Shown here piece after piece: positions 8,199-16,823 of a stretch of 64,000 nt of DNA (the first letter of the stretch is position 1; every line of letters starts with the position of its first letter). The translations under genes were made by a program, and so were the position numbers. The notes below the pieces were generated by a model, which was not told the DNA's origin, ran no database searches, and saw only the letters and a list, made by a program, of their open reading frames with translations. Origin of the DNA: Lachnospiraceae bacterium (lineage in GTDB: Bacteria > Bacillota > Clostridia > Lachnospirales > Lachnospiraceae); assembly GCA_910574715.1 (NCBI GenBank), contig CAJTCH010000025.1, forward strand, positions 1 to 64,000, written 5' to 3'.

Positions 8199-8201
8199 AC
8201 G

Positions 8202-8528
8202 CTACTTTGCACCTCCCAGAATTTCCCGGCGCAGGTCATCACCCGAAACATCACCATTCTTATAAGCATACAGCATCCGGACATCCTCTTTTGTCAGATC
8301 CATGTTTTCAAACGCCATTGTCGCCCTCACTTCGTCTACCGCCTCTTCTGCCGAATACACAGGACGGCCCATCTTTACCTCAAACGGAATCCCTTCCGTG
8401 ATAATTATCTGCTTGATGAGCATATTTACAACTGCTGACAGGTTCGTCCCCAGCTTTTCCAGTATCGCGGATGCCTTTTCCTTATCCTCTGCAGAAGTCC
8501 GCACCTGCAGTAATGATGTGTTTGCCAT
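8202..8528 (-). CDS. RelB/DinJ-family antitoxin
   Basis: This 108-residue protein begins MANTSLLQVRTSAEDKEKA, a ribbon-helix-helix DNA-binding N-terminus typical of RelB/DinJ antitoxins. The middle helix FEVKMGRPVYSAEEA and the C-terminus extend beyond the usual ~85 residues. ATG 8528 is chosen because GGAGGG lies 6 bases upstream and because the upstream ATG 8549 overlaps the promoter -10 box. It should neutralise a partner and repress its own promoter. The partner here is a Fic protein, not a RelE nuclease. Confidence 0.8.
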   Translation of the reverse strand: MANTSLLQVRTSAEDKEKASAILEKLGTNLSAVVNMLIKQIIITEGIPFEVKMGRPVYSAEEAVDEVRATMAFENMDLTKEDVRMLYAYKNGDVSGDDLRREILGGAK

Positions 8529-8547
8529 AATCATCCCTCCTACAGCC

Positions 8548-8576
8548 ATTATACAACATTGTCATTACATTGTAAA
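8548..8576 (-). promoter_or_regulatory. promoter of the relB-fic operon
   Basis: On the minus strand TTTACA (8576-8571) and TATAAT (8553-8548) are separated by 17 bases. ACAATGT occurs twice around the spacer, a likely operator for RelB autoregulation. The predicted start of transcription is a few bases before the chosen ATG 8528. Confidence 0.65.
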
Positions 8577-8758
8577 GCAGAAAAAGCTTCAGGTGCTCTC
8601 CACGCCCCACACTGACAACAATTTCAAATAATATCCATCCGTTTCTTATTCCTGCCCGTATACAGACATGAAGCAAAAAAGGCAGGCATCTGTGGTTTCC
8701 TGAATAAAAATATCAGTCCGGATATTACAGCTGATCAGTGACGAGAGGATCCCCCCAA

Positions 8759-9475
8759 CTATTTTGATTTTTGTTTCTTCAAAAGCATACCACATACAAT
8801 TACTGCCGTAAAAAAGACAAGGATTAGATACCACAGATTCTCAAAGCAAAAACCATTATCCAGCATCAATCGGTATCCCCAGGAAGCGGGGAAAAAACGC
8901 CCTGTCGCTTCAAGAAAAACAGGTAACAAATCAATGGGAAACATAATTCCCGAAAGCATAATTGAGGGCAGAAACACTAACTGCGCTATCATTGTCAATT
9001 TCGCTTGATTTTTTATAATCAATCCTAAAATACTTCCAATGCTTAATGACACAATAATGTATATGGCAAGTGCAAAAAAGAAAATCGGAAGTTGTGCTGG
9101 TAAAACTGCTTCAAATAGCACGGGAGCCAGCAGCACTATCACAGCACAGGAAATCATCAAATGTATAAATGCGGAAAGAAACATTGTAACAAGACCTAAA
9201 TAGACAGGCACTCCGTTTGCTTTATAAACTTTGTTTATATCGCTTCCATATGTTTCAATCAGCGATGGTGGCAATCCAATAAACGCCCCCATTGAAACAC
9301 TCATTACAACCATAGATTGGATGAGCGTACATCTCATATCGGGCATAACAGAAGTGAAAATACCGCCCATAAGAAGAAAAAATATAAGCGGAATGACATA
9401 GCAGGTGACTAACAAGGATTTGCTTCGTATATCCAATTTCCACTGTAACGCAACGCCGTATAAAAACCCACTCAT
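8759..9475 (-). CDS. ABC-2 type exporter permease
   Basis: The 238-residue membrane protein has about six hydrophobic segments and the YGSDINKVYKANGVP-type loop of ABC-2 permeases. Its start overlaps the ATPase gene stop by 4 bases (9472-9475), so the two form one exporter. The product likely moves an antibiotic, peptide or lipid out of the cell; the substrate cannot be told from sequence. It is the last gene of a three-gene minus-strand operon led by a MerR-type regulator. Confidence 0.8.
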   Translation of the reverse strand: MSGFLYGVALQWKLDIRSKSLLVTCYVIPLIFFLLMGGIFTSVMPDMRCTLIQSMVVMSVSMGAFIGLPPSLIETYGSDINKVYKANGVPVYLGLVTMFLSAFIHLMISCAVIVLLAPVLFEAVLPAQLPIFFFALAIYIIVSLSIGSILGLIIKNQAKLTMIAQLVFLPSIMLSGIMFPIDLLPVFLEATGRFFPASWGYRLMLDNGFCFENLWYLILVFFTAVIVCGMLLKKQKSK

Positions 9476-10290
9476 TCTGATCCCCTCCTTGTCATTTCCA
9501 TAAAATGCTGTTCCAGTGTGCCACGGTCAACTTTAATATCTATCACATGGGTTCCCTTTTCTTTCAACTCACCAAGCAGAGCAATCAAACTATCTTCTAT
9601 ATTGTCCGTTTCAAAAGTCCTCTCCCCTTGCTGTGTTTTGATATGGATAAAATATTTTTTCCCAACCTTGTCTGTAAGTTCCGAAGCTGTGCCGCAAAAA
9701 ACAATATTTCCGTGATTTAAAATGGCAATACGGTCACATAAGGCTTCTACCTCCGCCATATCATGGCTTGCCAAAACAATTGTTTTTCCTTGTGATTTGA
9801 GCTTTCGGATTTGCTCATGAAGTGAAAGTCTGCCCAGGGCATCTAGCCCCGCGGTCGGCTCATCGAGGAAAATAATATCTGGATTGCTGATAAGCGCAAG
9901 GGCAAGATGCAGACGCCTTTTTTGCCCTGTGGACAGCCTGGCATACTGCTTTTTCTCAATTTCTTTGATACCAAGAGTATGAAGCATAGAGTAGTCAATC
10001 TCTGTCCTATTCCATTTTGCAAACAGCTTTATAGCCTCCATAGGTTTGATGTGAACGGGCAAAGATGATGATTGCAGCTGGATACCCATTTTCCCATTTA
10101 CGATAATTGTACCGCTGTCGTATTTCTTCAAACCCTCAATACATTCCAGAGATGTCGTTTTTCCTGCTCCATTTACGCCAAGCAGAGAAAATACTTCTCC
10201 TTTTTCGATTTGAAAATTAAGTCCCTTAAGAACAATATGGCTGCCATAGCTTTTCCTTAACTCACTAACTTGTATTGCACGGTTCATCAT
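9472..10290 (-). CDS. ABC exporter ATP-binding protein
   Basis: This 272-residue ATPase has Walker A GVNGAGKT (~39-46), the signature LSTGQKRRL (~129-137) and Walker B IIFLDEPTAG (~149-158), followed by the H-loop ASHD. The C-terminal ~60 residues match the drug-export (CcmA/DrrA-like) subgroup. It overlaps both neighbours by 4 bases (ATGA), so regulator, ATPase and permease are translationally coupled. Confidence 0.9.
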   Translation of the reverse strand: MMNRAIQVSELRKSYGSHIVLKGLNFQIEKGEVFSLLGVNGAGKTTSLECIEGLKKYDSGTIIVNGKMGIQLQSSSLPVHIKPMEAIKLFAKWNRTEIDYSMLHTLGIKEIEKKQYARLSTGQKRRLHLALALISNPDIIFLDEPTAGLDALGRLSLHEQIRKLKSQGKTIVLASHDMAEVEALCDRIAILNHGNIVFCGTASELTDKVGKKYFIHIKTQQGERTFETDNIEDSLIALLGELKEKGTHVIDIKVDRGTLEQHFMEMTRRGSE

Positions 10291-11084
10291 TCCACCTCCT
10301 CAAACGGATTTACTCCGAGTTTTGAAAAGTAAACTTGCAAAGCTGGCTCTAAATAGTCGTTTACAATTTTTTGTCTTTCTTCCCAGGCATTTGCAGCAGT
10401 ATCAATATTTCCTATTTCCATCAATTTCGGCAGCATACTCATATCGCCATTTGTAAATTCCATAATCAGGCCCCAATATTCTTTTACAATCTGCTGACAC
10501 TTTTCACTTTCGGGGAGTACATTTTCCTTTTGCAATTGTACAATTTCATCGCTCAAACGATTAAATCTGTCCATAAAATCTAAACCACTTTCTCTGTCGA
10601 ATTGATTACGTATATGGTCAAGCATATCGTCATCGAAACGCTTAATAAGATAGTAAGAGTCATTTTTTATTTGCAGATTGACAATAATATCTGCATATTT
10701 CTTAAAATTGACTGTCCGCATTTGTAACACTTCTGTCTTTAACTGTTCGATTGCTGTCAAAGAAGCTGTTAGCTGTTCTATTTTCTCTCGTATGCTATCT
10801 GCCTGTTCGGTAAGGGCAGTTGCTACATCAGTCGGTGTTTCTAAAGGAATTAAGCGTTGCTTTATATCATTCAAAGAAAATCCTAATGATTTCAAGGACA
10901 AAATCTGATGAAGTATAACTAAATCTTTATCCGTATAAAGCCTGCGCCCGCCCTCACTTTCTGCTGATGGAGAGAGTAATCCCTCTTTGTCGTAATATTG
11001 CAAAGTTCGGACAGTTGTTCATACTTTCTTCGCAACTTCACCAACTGTCATATATCCGTCTGGAATTGCCCTGTATTTTGACAT
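10287..11084 (-). pseudogene. MerR-family regulator with in-frame stop at codon 22
   Basis: ATG 11084 follows AGGAGG (11095-11100) and reads MSKYRAIPDGYMTVGEVAKKV, then TGA (11021-11019), then continues in the same frame with TTVRTLQYYDKEGLL, the winged-helix MerR signature, and a long coiled coil. The TGA sits where family members usually have Gly (GGA), so one base change explains it. The C-terminal domain (~110-260) is a TipAS/antibiotic-sensor-like helical region. Re-initiation at TTG 11003 would lose most of the first helix of the DNA-binding domain, so the operon may be deregulated. Readthrough or a base-call error are alternatives. Confidence 0.75.
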
Positions 11085-11157
11085 AGTCCTTTACCTCCTG
11101 AAACGTATTATAAATCATTACGCGACGTAACAAGCAAGATATTTTTGGGAAATTTTT

Positions 11158-11182
11158 AGGCGGCAAGATTCCTCTGCCGCCT
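11158..11182. repeat. GC-rich inverted repeat between operons
   Basis: AGGCGGCA (11158-11165) pairs perfectly with TGCCGCCT (11175-11182) over a 9-base loop. It lies after the lantibiotic-immunity operon and before the MerR gene, both on the minus strand. There is no clear U-run in that direction, so a terminator role is only possible. Confidence 0.35.
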
Positions 11183-11218
11183 TTCGTACTTATGCAAAAA
11201 TAATTTCTGATACCTCTC

Positions 11219-11369
11219 TTACTGAACAAAATTGATAAACAGGGCAAGAACAACAATCCCCGCCATCATCAGAATCCACAGGACACTAACCACCATAGAA
11301 ATGATATTTACGGTACTGCGGCTTTCTTTGTTTCGTACACAGACCACCGACAGAAGTCTTATTTTTCAT
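11219..11369 (-). pseudogene. small single-span membrane protein, frameshifted
   Basis: ATG 11369 with GAGGT upstream starts a frame that soon leaves the conserved-looking sequence. Dropping one A from the AAAAA run near 11362-11366 gives a 49-residue protein: a short basic start, then a helix of ~24 hydrophobic residues (VVSVLWILMMAGIVVLALF) ending in NFVQ. Small one-span proteins of this kind accompany LanFEG-type and sigma-Y-related loci. It would be the fourth gene of the immunity operon, 6 bases after the permease stop. It could instead be read from an unusual start in the second frame. Confidence 0.4.
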
Positions 11370-11374
11370 AGTTT

Positions 11375-12148
11375 TTACCTCATTTCTTTTTTACCAAATC
11401 GTGTGACTGCCAGGGCGAATACCAGGCTAAACATCAATATCGCACAGGGCAGGAACGGAAAATACGAAAACGCAGTACCGGAGGATTCTGCTGTAAAGTC
11501 ATGAAGTGAGCAGGACACCAGATAACCGCTGTAACAATACGGGTATGCAATCCAAAGCGGCGTATTCGCTGCCAGAACGCCGGGAATTACAAGGAGCAGG
11601 TTCATTCCCACGGAAAGAAGCGGTTTTTCAAACAATACGGTAATCGCCCACATCATCGCTACACAGGGCAGCATGGTAAGGAATAAACCAACACACCATT
11701 TCAGTAAATAAAGAACGGGCAATGTTTCCGTAATCCCCATCGTGTGCGTGGCGTACAGCCCTGCTGTTACGAATACTACAAGGAATACAACCATTTCCAT
11801 GAACAGGTAAAACACCAGCACACAGAATTTGGCGATAGAAAGCATATGCCGGCTGACCGGTAAGGCCAGCATTTTCAGGATGCCATTGTTTCCCGTTTCC
11901 CGTCCCGCAATCATCACACAGACCACGATCATGCTGAACGGAAGCAGATAGTAAGCGTAAACCAAAGCGCTTTGAATAAACATCGCAGGCCACGCATTTG
12001 TATATTCCGGCGTGAAATAACTGCTCAGATTCGCGATCCCGGAAGCGACCACCAACAGCGGGGCAATAAAGATCAGGGGCACGATTTTGGATCGTTTCAC
12101 TTTCATAAACTCGATTTTGAGTAATTCCAAAAAACTCATTTCAGTCAT
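11375..12148 (-). CDS. lantibiotic-immunity ABC permease (LanG/MutG-like)
   Basis: This 257-residue integral membrane protein has six predicted helices. The N-terminus FLELLKIEFMKVKRSKIV is the cytoplasmic amphipathic start seen in LanG/MutG subunits. Together with the LanE-like and LanF-like neighbours it forms an exporter that expels lantibiotics or other cationic peptides from the membrane. The gene starts 5 bases after the upstream permease. Confidence 0.85.
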   Translation of the reverse strand: MTEMSFLELLKIEFMKVKRSKIVPLIFIAPLLVVASGIANLSSYFTPEYTNAWPAMFIQSALVYAYYLLPFSMIVVCVMIAGRETGNNGILKMLALPVSRHMLSIAKFCVLVFYLFMEMVVFLVVFVTAGLYATHTMGITETLPVLYLLKWCVGLFLTMLPCVAMMWAITVLFEKPLLSVGMNLLLVIPGVLAANTPLWIAYPYCYSGYLVSCSLHDFTAESSGTAFSYFPFLPCAILMFSLVFALAVTRFGKKEMR

Positions 12149-12153
12149 CCCTC

Positions 12154-12879
12154 CTATTCATAACGAAGATTTTTTGCCATCCATAGGCCGATGGCAAGAA
12201 ACAAAAGTGTTTCAATCAGAGAAGCAATGATAACGGTCCCATCCGGCTGTGCGCTCATTGCAACCGCCGGTTTCAGCATCACAACAAAAGGGTGTGCCAT
12301 CAGAATATCCATATCCGAATTTGCCAGCGCCATACCACTTAAAAATCCCGCAACACCAACGCCGAGGGGAACCCACATGTTTTCAAACCGTGAGGAAATC
12401 AGCAGCATAAAGGCCAGTACCGGCATAGCGGTAATAAACGAATATGCCGCAAAACGAATCACCGTCATCATTTCAAATGAACCCTGCGGCAGGTCTGTCA
12501 TCCCGATTTGGGCAAGCGCAAGATTTTGCAGAATTATCGCTGCCAAAAGCATAAAGGTCAGGATCAGAAATTTGCAAAGGTACATCCCCGGAACGCTCAT
12601 AGGCAGCATATACATTTTTTTGACCGCGTTTCCCTTAAACTCCATGTTGTAAGCCATGCAGGAAGCGACTACGATCCCAAACATATTCAGAACCACAATC
12701 ATGCCATAAAGCTGTGTCAGCAGAACATCCATAGGAGCCAGCGGCAGGTTCAAAAGCGTATCTTTCCGCACAATAAAGTTGACAAATGCGTATGCAGCTC
12801 CTAAAATGCCTGCGGCCAGCAATACGGAGATGACGCCGGTTCTTTTCTCTTTCCGAAGTTCGATCCCAAGTGCATTCAT
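12154..12879 (-). CDS. lantibiotic-immunity ABC permease (LanE/MutE-like)
   Basis: This 241-residue membrane protein has a LanE-type N-terminus (ALGIELRKEKRTG) and six hydrophobic segments. It pairs with the LanG-like protein as the transmembrane half of a LanFEG transporter. It overlaps the ATPase gene stop by 4 bases. C. difficile CprABC is a comparable system that gives resistance to nisin-like peptides. Confidence 0.85.
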   Translation of the reverse strand: MNALGIELRKEKRTGVISVLLAAGILGAAYAFVNFIVRKDTLLNLPLAPMDVLLTQLYGMIVVLNMFGIVVASCMAYNMEFKGNAVKKMYMLPMSVPGMYLCKFLILTFMLLAAIILQNLALAQIGMTDLPQGSFEMMTVIRFAAYSFITAMPVLAFMLLISSRFENMWVPLGVGVAGFLSGMALANSDMDILMAHPFVVMLKPAVAMSAQPDGTVIIASLIETLLFLAIGLWMAKNLRYE

Positions 12880-13640
12880 AAGTCTGCCCTCTGCTTTCTG
12901 ACGGAGTTATCCTTTTCCACCATAGAGAGAAACATATCTTCCAGATTATCCGCTGCAAATCCAGAATGCAAAGCTCTCTGACGCAGATCGTCTAAACTGC
13001 CCTCAAACAGCAGCCGTCCATGATTGAGGATACCGATGTCATCTGCCATCAGCTCAATTTCTGACAGCATGTGAGACGAAATCAGAACCGTACAGTCATA
13101 CAGGTCAGGCAGAGACTTTACCAGATTTCGGATTTCATGGATGCCGGAGGGGTCGAGGCCGTTCGTCGGTTCGTCCAGAATCAGGATCGGTGGCCTCCCC
13201 AACAGTGCTCCGGCAAGCCCCAGACGCTGTTTCATACCCAGCGAATATTTCTTTGCCAGCCGTCCGCCAAATTCGGTCAGGCCAACCAAATCCAATGCAT
13301 CCTCAACGGCATCTTTCGGCAGCCCCAAAATTCTGCGGATGATATCAAGATTTTCCCGGCCGGTCAGATTTGCATAAAAAGAAGGTGATTCAATGAATGA
13401 GCCAATCTCTTTGAGAATGGCAATCCGGTCATCGGGAAAGTGCTTTCCGTCAATGGTAAAGCTGCCCTTTGTGGGAGCGGTCAGTCCCAACAGCATTTTC
13501 ATAGTCGTAGATTTGCCAGCGCCGTTGGGACCTAAGAAACCATAAATACTGCCTTTTTGAATGTGAAGCGAAACATTGTTGACGGAAGTAAAGTTTTTGT
13601 ATTTTTTCGTCAACTGTTCTGTTGTAATAATGTAGTCCAT
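12876..13640 (-). CDS. lantibiotic-immunity ABC ATPase (LanF-like)
   Basis: This 254-residue ATPase has Walker A GPNGAGKST (~37-45), signature YSLGMKQRL (~131-139), Walker B ILILDEPTNG (~153-162) and a SSH switch. The E-loop/LanF-type sequence around the Q-loop, SFIESPSFYANL, is typical of lantibiotic protection ATPases. It is the first gene of the lanFEG operon, divergent from a two-component system that very likely switches it on when a peptide is sensed. Confidence 0.9.
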   Translation of the reverse strand: MDYIITTEQLTKKYKNFTSVNNVSLHIQKGSIYGFLGPNGAGKSTTMKMLLGLTAPTKGSFTIDGKHFPDDRIAILKEIGSFIESPSFYANLTGRENLDIIRRILGLPKDAVEDALDLVGLTEFGGRLAKKYSLGMKQRLGLAGALLGRPPILILDEPTNGLDPSGIHEIRNLVKSLPDLYDCTVLISSHMLSEIELMADDIGILNHGRLLFEGSLDDLRQRALHSGFAADNLEDMFLSMVEKDNSVRKQRADL

Positions 13641-13702
13641 ACAAACATCTCCTTTCGATATTTCTATGGTACAACATCAATCTGACATCTACGCTCCCAC
13701 GT

Positions 13703-13719
13703 CCTTACTTTTACCTTAC
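13703..13719. promoter_or_regulatory. direct repeat, likely response-regulator box
   Basis: CCTTAC at 13703-13708 is repeated at 13714-13719, an 11-bp period (one helical turn) suited to an OmpR-family dimer. It lies between the divergent lanF-like gene and the regulator gene, ahead of the regulator's -35 box. The binding role is inferred. Confidence 0.5.
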
Positions 13720-13734
13720 TTTTTCAAAGAGCCG

Positions 13735-13763
13735 TTCACAAGGCAGACAGGCTATGCTATAAT
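13735..13763 (+). promoter_or_regulatory. promoter of the lan-type two-component system
   Basis: TTCACA (13735-13740), a 17-base spacer and TATAAT (13758-13763) form a good sigma-A promoter about 57 bases before ATG 13821. Confidence 0.65.
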
Positions 13764-13820
13764 CAAGCTGACAAAAACACAATTTATGTAGGTTGTACAG
13801 CTTGTCGGGGAGGTGCCGCG

Positions 13821-14522
13821 ATGGACAATACATTTTTACACAGTAAGAAGCTCCTGCTGGTTGATGACGAACCGGAGCTTTTGAAAATGATAACAGCTAT
13901 ACTAACAGATGAGGGCTTTCAGTATCTTGTTACTGCCCCCAATATGAAAGAGGGAATTGCCGCCGCCAAAGCGGAAAAGCCTGATCTTGCGATTCTGGAT
14001 GTGATGCTCCCGGACGGTGACGGGTTTTCCCTGATGAGACAGATACGCACATGGACGGACATTCCCATCATTTTTCTGACAGCCCGTGACGAGGCAGCAG
14101 ACAAGCTGGCAGGCCTTGGCCTTGGAGCCGATGATTATATCGCGAAGCCCTTTCTTCCCCAGGAATTTTTACTGCGGATCTACGCGGTTTTGCGCCGTTG
14201 TTACAAGGAGGACGAGCCAATTTTGAAGCTTCATAGCTGTACGGTGGATTTCAGCCGGGCCGAAGTAGACAATGGCAGTGAGGTACTTCCTTTGACGGCG
14301 ATGGAGCATAAGCTGCTGGAAACCCTTGCGAAGAATGAGGGACGCATTGTGACTGTGGACACGCTCTGCGAAGCCCTGTGGGGCGACAATCCTTTTGGCT
14401 ATGAAAACAGCCTGAACGCCCATGTGCGCCGCATCCGGGGGAAGATCGAGGCAGACCCGTCAAAGCCGGTTTCCCTGCTGACGGTTAAGGGGCTGGGCTA
14501 TAAGCTGCTGGCGAGGAAATAA
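13821..14522 (+). CDS. OmpR-family response regulator (lantibiotic sensing)
   Basis: This 233-residue regulator has a receiver domain with the acidic pair DDE (~16-18), phosphoacceptor Asp in LAILDVMLPDGDG (~59) and conserved Lys in YIAKPF (~108). A winged-helix domain (~135-232) with the RGxxxKIE and VKGLGYKL motifs follows. AUG 13821 has GGGGAGG a few bases upstream. The kinase gene starts 3 bases after its stop. By position and family (NisR/SpaR and CprR-like) it should activate the divergent lanFEG operon. Confidence 0.9.
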   Translation: MDNTFLHSKKLLLVDDEPELLKMITAILTDEGFQYLVTAPNMKEGIAAAKAEKPDLAILDVMLPDGDGFSLMRQIRTWTDIPIIFLTARDEAADKLAGLGLGADDYIAKPFLPQEFLLRIYAVLRRCYKEDEPILKLHSCTVDFSRAEVDNGSEVLPLTAMEHKLLETLAKNEGRIVTVDTLCEALWGDNPFGYENSLNAHVRRIRGKIEADPSKPVSLLTVKGLGYKLLARK

Positions 14523-14525
14523 CCG

Positions 14526-15893
14526 ATGAAAGCATTTGGAAAATATATATCAAAGTATCTCCTTTCCTTTTTTGCCTTTGTTCTGATCCTTTTACTTGTC
14601 AACATCCTGGCGTTTTCTCTGACATTTGGGGGGATCGTATTCCAGGAATACGGCGCGGCGTCCCCTGCAAATATGCTGGAGAGAGTGGCCGCTGATCTGT
14701 CTGTTTCCGGCATATCAGAAGAAACGGTGCAGGAACTGAACCGTAACCAAATCTGGGCCATGTATCTGGATGAGGGCGGGAGCTGTGACTGGTCGGTGTC
14801 TTTGCCGGAGGAAGTACCAACACAGTACAGAGCCCAGGATATCGCCGTATTCTCAAAAGGCTATCTTAAGGAGTATCCCGTTTTTGTGCGGAGTATGGAA
14901 GAGGGCCTGCTGGTACTGGGCTACCCGAAAGACAGCTTTATGAAACTGACGGGAAACTATCTTCCCATGCGGGCAGTCAGGATTTTTCCACTTTTCGTAA
15001 CGGGCATCCTGGCGGCAGACATATTGCTTTTGTTCCTGGTCTACTATTTTTCCAAACGTAAGATTTCCAAAAACACGGAACCGATCATGACCTCGATTAA
15101 AACACTGTCTGCCGGCAGGCCCGTCAGCCTGTCTATTCACGGCGAGTTGTCGGAAATTGCTGACAGTGTGAATCAGGCATCCCAGGTATTAAGCAGGCAG
15201 AACCAGGCCCGCGCCAACTGGATCAGCGGTGTCTCCCATGATATACGCACCCCGCTTTCTATGATTATGGGTTATGCTGAGCGGATTGCCCGCGACCATG
15301 CAGCCAGCGGAAATATTCAGCAGGAGGCAGAGATTATCCGGGCACAGAGCGCAAAAATCAAAGACCTGGTACAGGACTTGAATCTGGTATCACAGTTGGA
15401 ATACGATATGCAGCCGCTCACAAAGGCTCCGGTACGCCCCTCCAGACTGCTGCGCTCATATGCGGTGGAATTGCTCAATGCCGGTATCCCTGAAAAATAT
15501 TCGTTAGAAACGGAAATTTCCAAAGATGCTGAAACTGCGGTCATAGAATGTGACGCGCGGCTGATCTCACGGGCAGTTGGCAATCTGGTACAGAACAGTA
15601 TCCGTCACAACCCGCAGGGTTGTACCATCAGCTTGCGGCTTGCCTGCTCTGACACGGCTATTTTTCTCACCGTTGCCGACAATGGCGTAGGCCTGTCCGC
15701 CGAAAAGCTGCGGGAACTGGAAGAAAAACCGCACTATATGAAGAGTACCGACGAACGACTGGACCTGCGGCATGGGCTTGGGCTATTGCTGGTAAGGCAG
15801 CTTGTGGAGGCGCACGGCGGAACAATGAAAATGGAAAGTACGCCGCAGAATGGATATAAAACAATTTTGGCATTTCAAAAGCTGCTTTCCTGA
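14526..15893 (+). CDS. sensor histidine kinase (LanK/CprK-like)
   Basis: This 455-residue kinase has two membrane helices (~8-35 and ~158-178) flanking a ~120-residue extracellular sensor, then a short linker, His in GVSHDIRTPLS (~236), an N box (NLVQNSIRHN, ~355) and a G2 box RHGLGLLLV (~420). The large external loop is as expected for NisK/SpaK/CprK-type sensors that bind a peptide directly. Its partner is the regulator immediately upstream. Confidence 0.9.
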   Translation: MKAFGKYISKYLLSFFAFVLILLLVNILAFSLTFGGIVFQEYGAASPANMLERVAADLSVSGISEETVQELNRNQIWAMYLDEGGSCDWSVSLPEEVPTQYRAQDIAVFSKGYLKEYPVFVRSMEEGLLVLGYPKDSFMKLTGNYLPMRAVRIFPLFVTGILAADILLLFLVYYFSKRKISKNTEPIMTSIKTLSAGRPVSLSIHGELSEIADSVNQASQVLSRQNQARANWISGVSHDIRTPLSMIMGYAERIARDHAASGNIQQEAEIIRAQSAKIKDLVQDLNLVSQLEYDMQPLTKAPVRPSRLLRSYAVELLNAGIPEKYSLETEISKDAETAVIECDARLISRAVGNLVQNSIRHNPQGCTISLRLACSDTAIFLTVADNGVGLSAEKLRELEEKPHYMKSTDERLDLRHGLGLLLVRQLVEAHGGTMKMESTPQNGYKTILAFQKLLS

Positions 15894-15937
15894 AAGGAAA
15901 ATACAAGGCTCCGATTCGCACCTTGTCTTTTCCTTTC
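15892..15937. terminator. bidirectional terminator
   Basis: GAAAGGAAAA/TTTTCCTTTC (10 bp) and ACAAGG/CCTTGT (6 bp), divided by a single mismatch, form a long stem between convergent genes. The A-rich and T-rich flanks suit termination in both directions, for the kinase gene and for the VanY-like gene. Confidence 0.75.
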
Positions 15938-15940
15938 TCT

Positions 15941-16786
15941 TTACTCCAATTCGTTTTTATCTCCCTTAAGTCTGCCATTATATTCTTCCAGTGTGATATT
16001 TTTTTCTGTCATTTCTTTTGCTGCCTCCTGCCCCACATAACGATAATGCCAGGGTTCATAGATTATCCCTGTTACATCTGCCTTTTCAGGAGGATACCGC
16101 AGTACAAACCCATATTTCCAGCTGTTAGCGGCAAGCCACTTCGCTTCCTCTGTATCTGCCTGCTTCTCATTCAGTTCCACATACTGTGCGGATGTAATGT
16201 CCAGCGCAAGCCCGGTGGCATGCTCACTCGTTCCCGGAAACGCCACGGATTTTTTTGTTTCTTCATATGCGTCCAGCGGTCCATACCCCTGAGAAAGCCG
16301 GTCTGCCATGCTGCTGTCGAAAATCTCCCTTTGCTTCTCATAATCCCGATATGCAGAACAGACATACAGGCTCATTCCCGCACCAGCCGCATCTTCCAGC
16401 ATTTTTGCCGCCGCATCCAGAATCCGGGCATCCACATAACGGTCTTTCACGACTTCCGCAAGTTCCGGTTTCCATCCTTCATCCAAAGGATGGGATTCAT
16501 TGACCAGCGCCAGTCTCCAGTCATCCTTTTTAGACGGATAAGTATCCGTATTTAAGCCGACTGTCGCCGCATTTCCATGAAATGAAGCCTGTCTGGAAAC
16601 TTCTTTATTTTTTTTCGCAGCATTTCCGGCTTCATTTCTTTTTTCCTTCCATGCATTTCCGATGATAAAAGTCAAAGCTCCAAGCAGTAATCCGCATACC
16701 AGTCCTGCTAAAAAACCAATAAACAACACTTTCTTTAATTTACGTCCATGATTTCTCTGCCTTCTGCTGTGTAAATCTGTTCCCAT
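15941..16786 (-). CDS. VanY-like D-alanyl-D-alanine carboxypeptidase (M15B)
   Basis: ATG 16786 has AAGGAGG upstream, so the 12 extra residues of the longer frame are dropped. The 281-residue protein has one N-terminal membrane anchor (~18-42), a spacer, then an M15B zinc peptidase domain: SAYRDYEKQ (~129), zinc ligands SEHATGLALDI (His and Asp, ~170-180) and EPWHYRYVG (catalytic Glu and zinc His, ~232). The enzyme trims the terminal D-Ala from peptidoglycan stems outside the membrane. It is divergent from a two-component system sharing the same promoter region, so it is likely induced by envelope stress or a glycopeptide-like signal. No vanHAX genes are near, so it should not be called a resistance gene. 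Confidence 0.85.
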   Translation of the reverse strand: MGTDLHSRRQRNHGRKLKKVLFIGFLAGLVCGLLLGALTFIIGNAWKEKRNEAGNAAKKNKEVSRQASFHGNAATVGLNTDTYPSKKDDWRLALVNESHPLDEGWKPELAEVVKDRYVDARILDAAAKMLEDAAGAGMSLYVCSAYRDYEKQREIFDSSMADRLSQGYGPLDAYEETKKSVAFPGTSEHATGLALDITSAQYVELNEKQADTEEAKWLAANSWKYGFVLRYPPEKADVTGIIYEPWHYRYVGQEAAKEMTEKNITLEEYNGRLKGDKNELE

Positions 16787-16823
16787 ATTTTCCTCCTTGG
16801 TACTGTCACAATATCCGGACAAT

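Noticed and set aside
8039..8401. 120-residue Pro/His-rich plus-strand frame over fic/relB
   Set aside because: Composition is typical of antisense reading of Gly/Glu-rich genes; the fic and relB frames have motifs and a promoter.
15941..16822. VanY-like gene as part of a vancomycin resistance cluster
   Set aside because: No vanH, vanA/B or vanX genes are near; M15B carboxypeptidases are common envelope enzymes.
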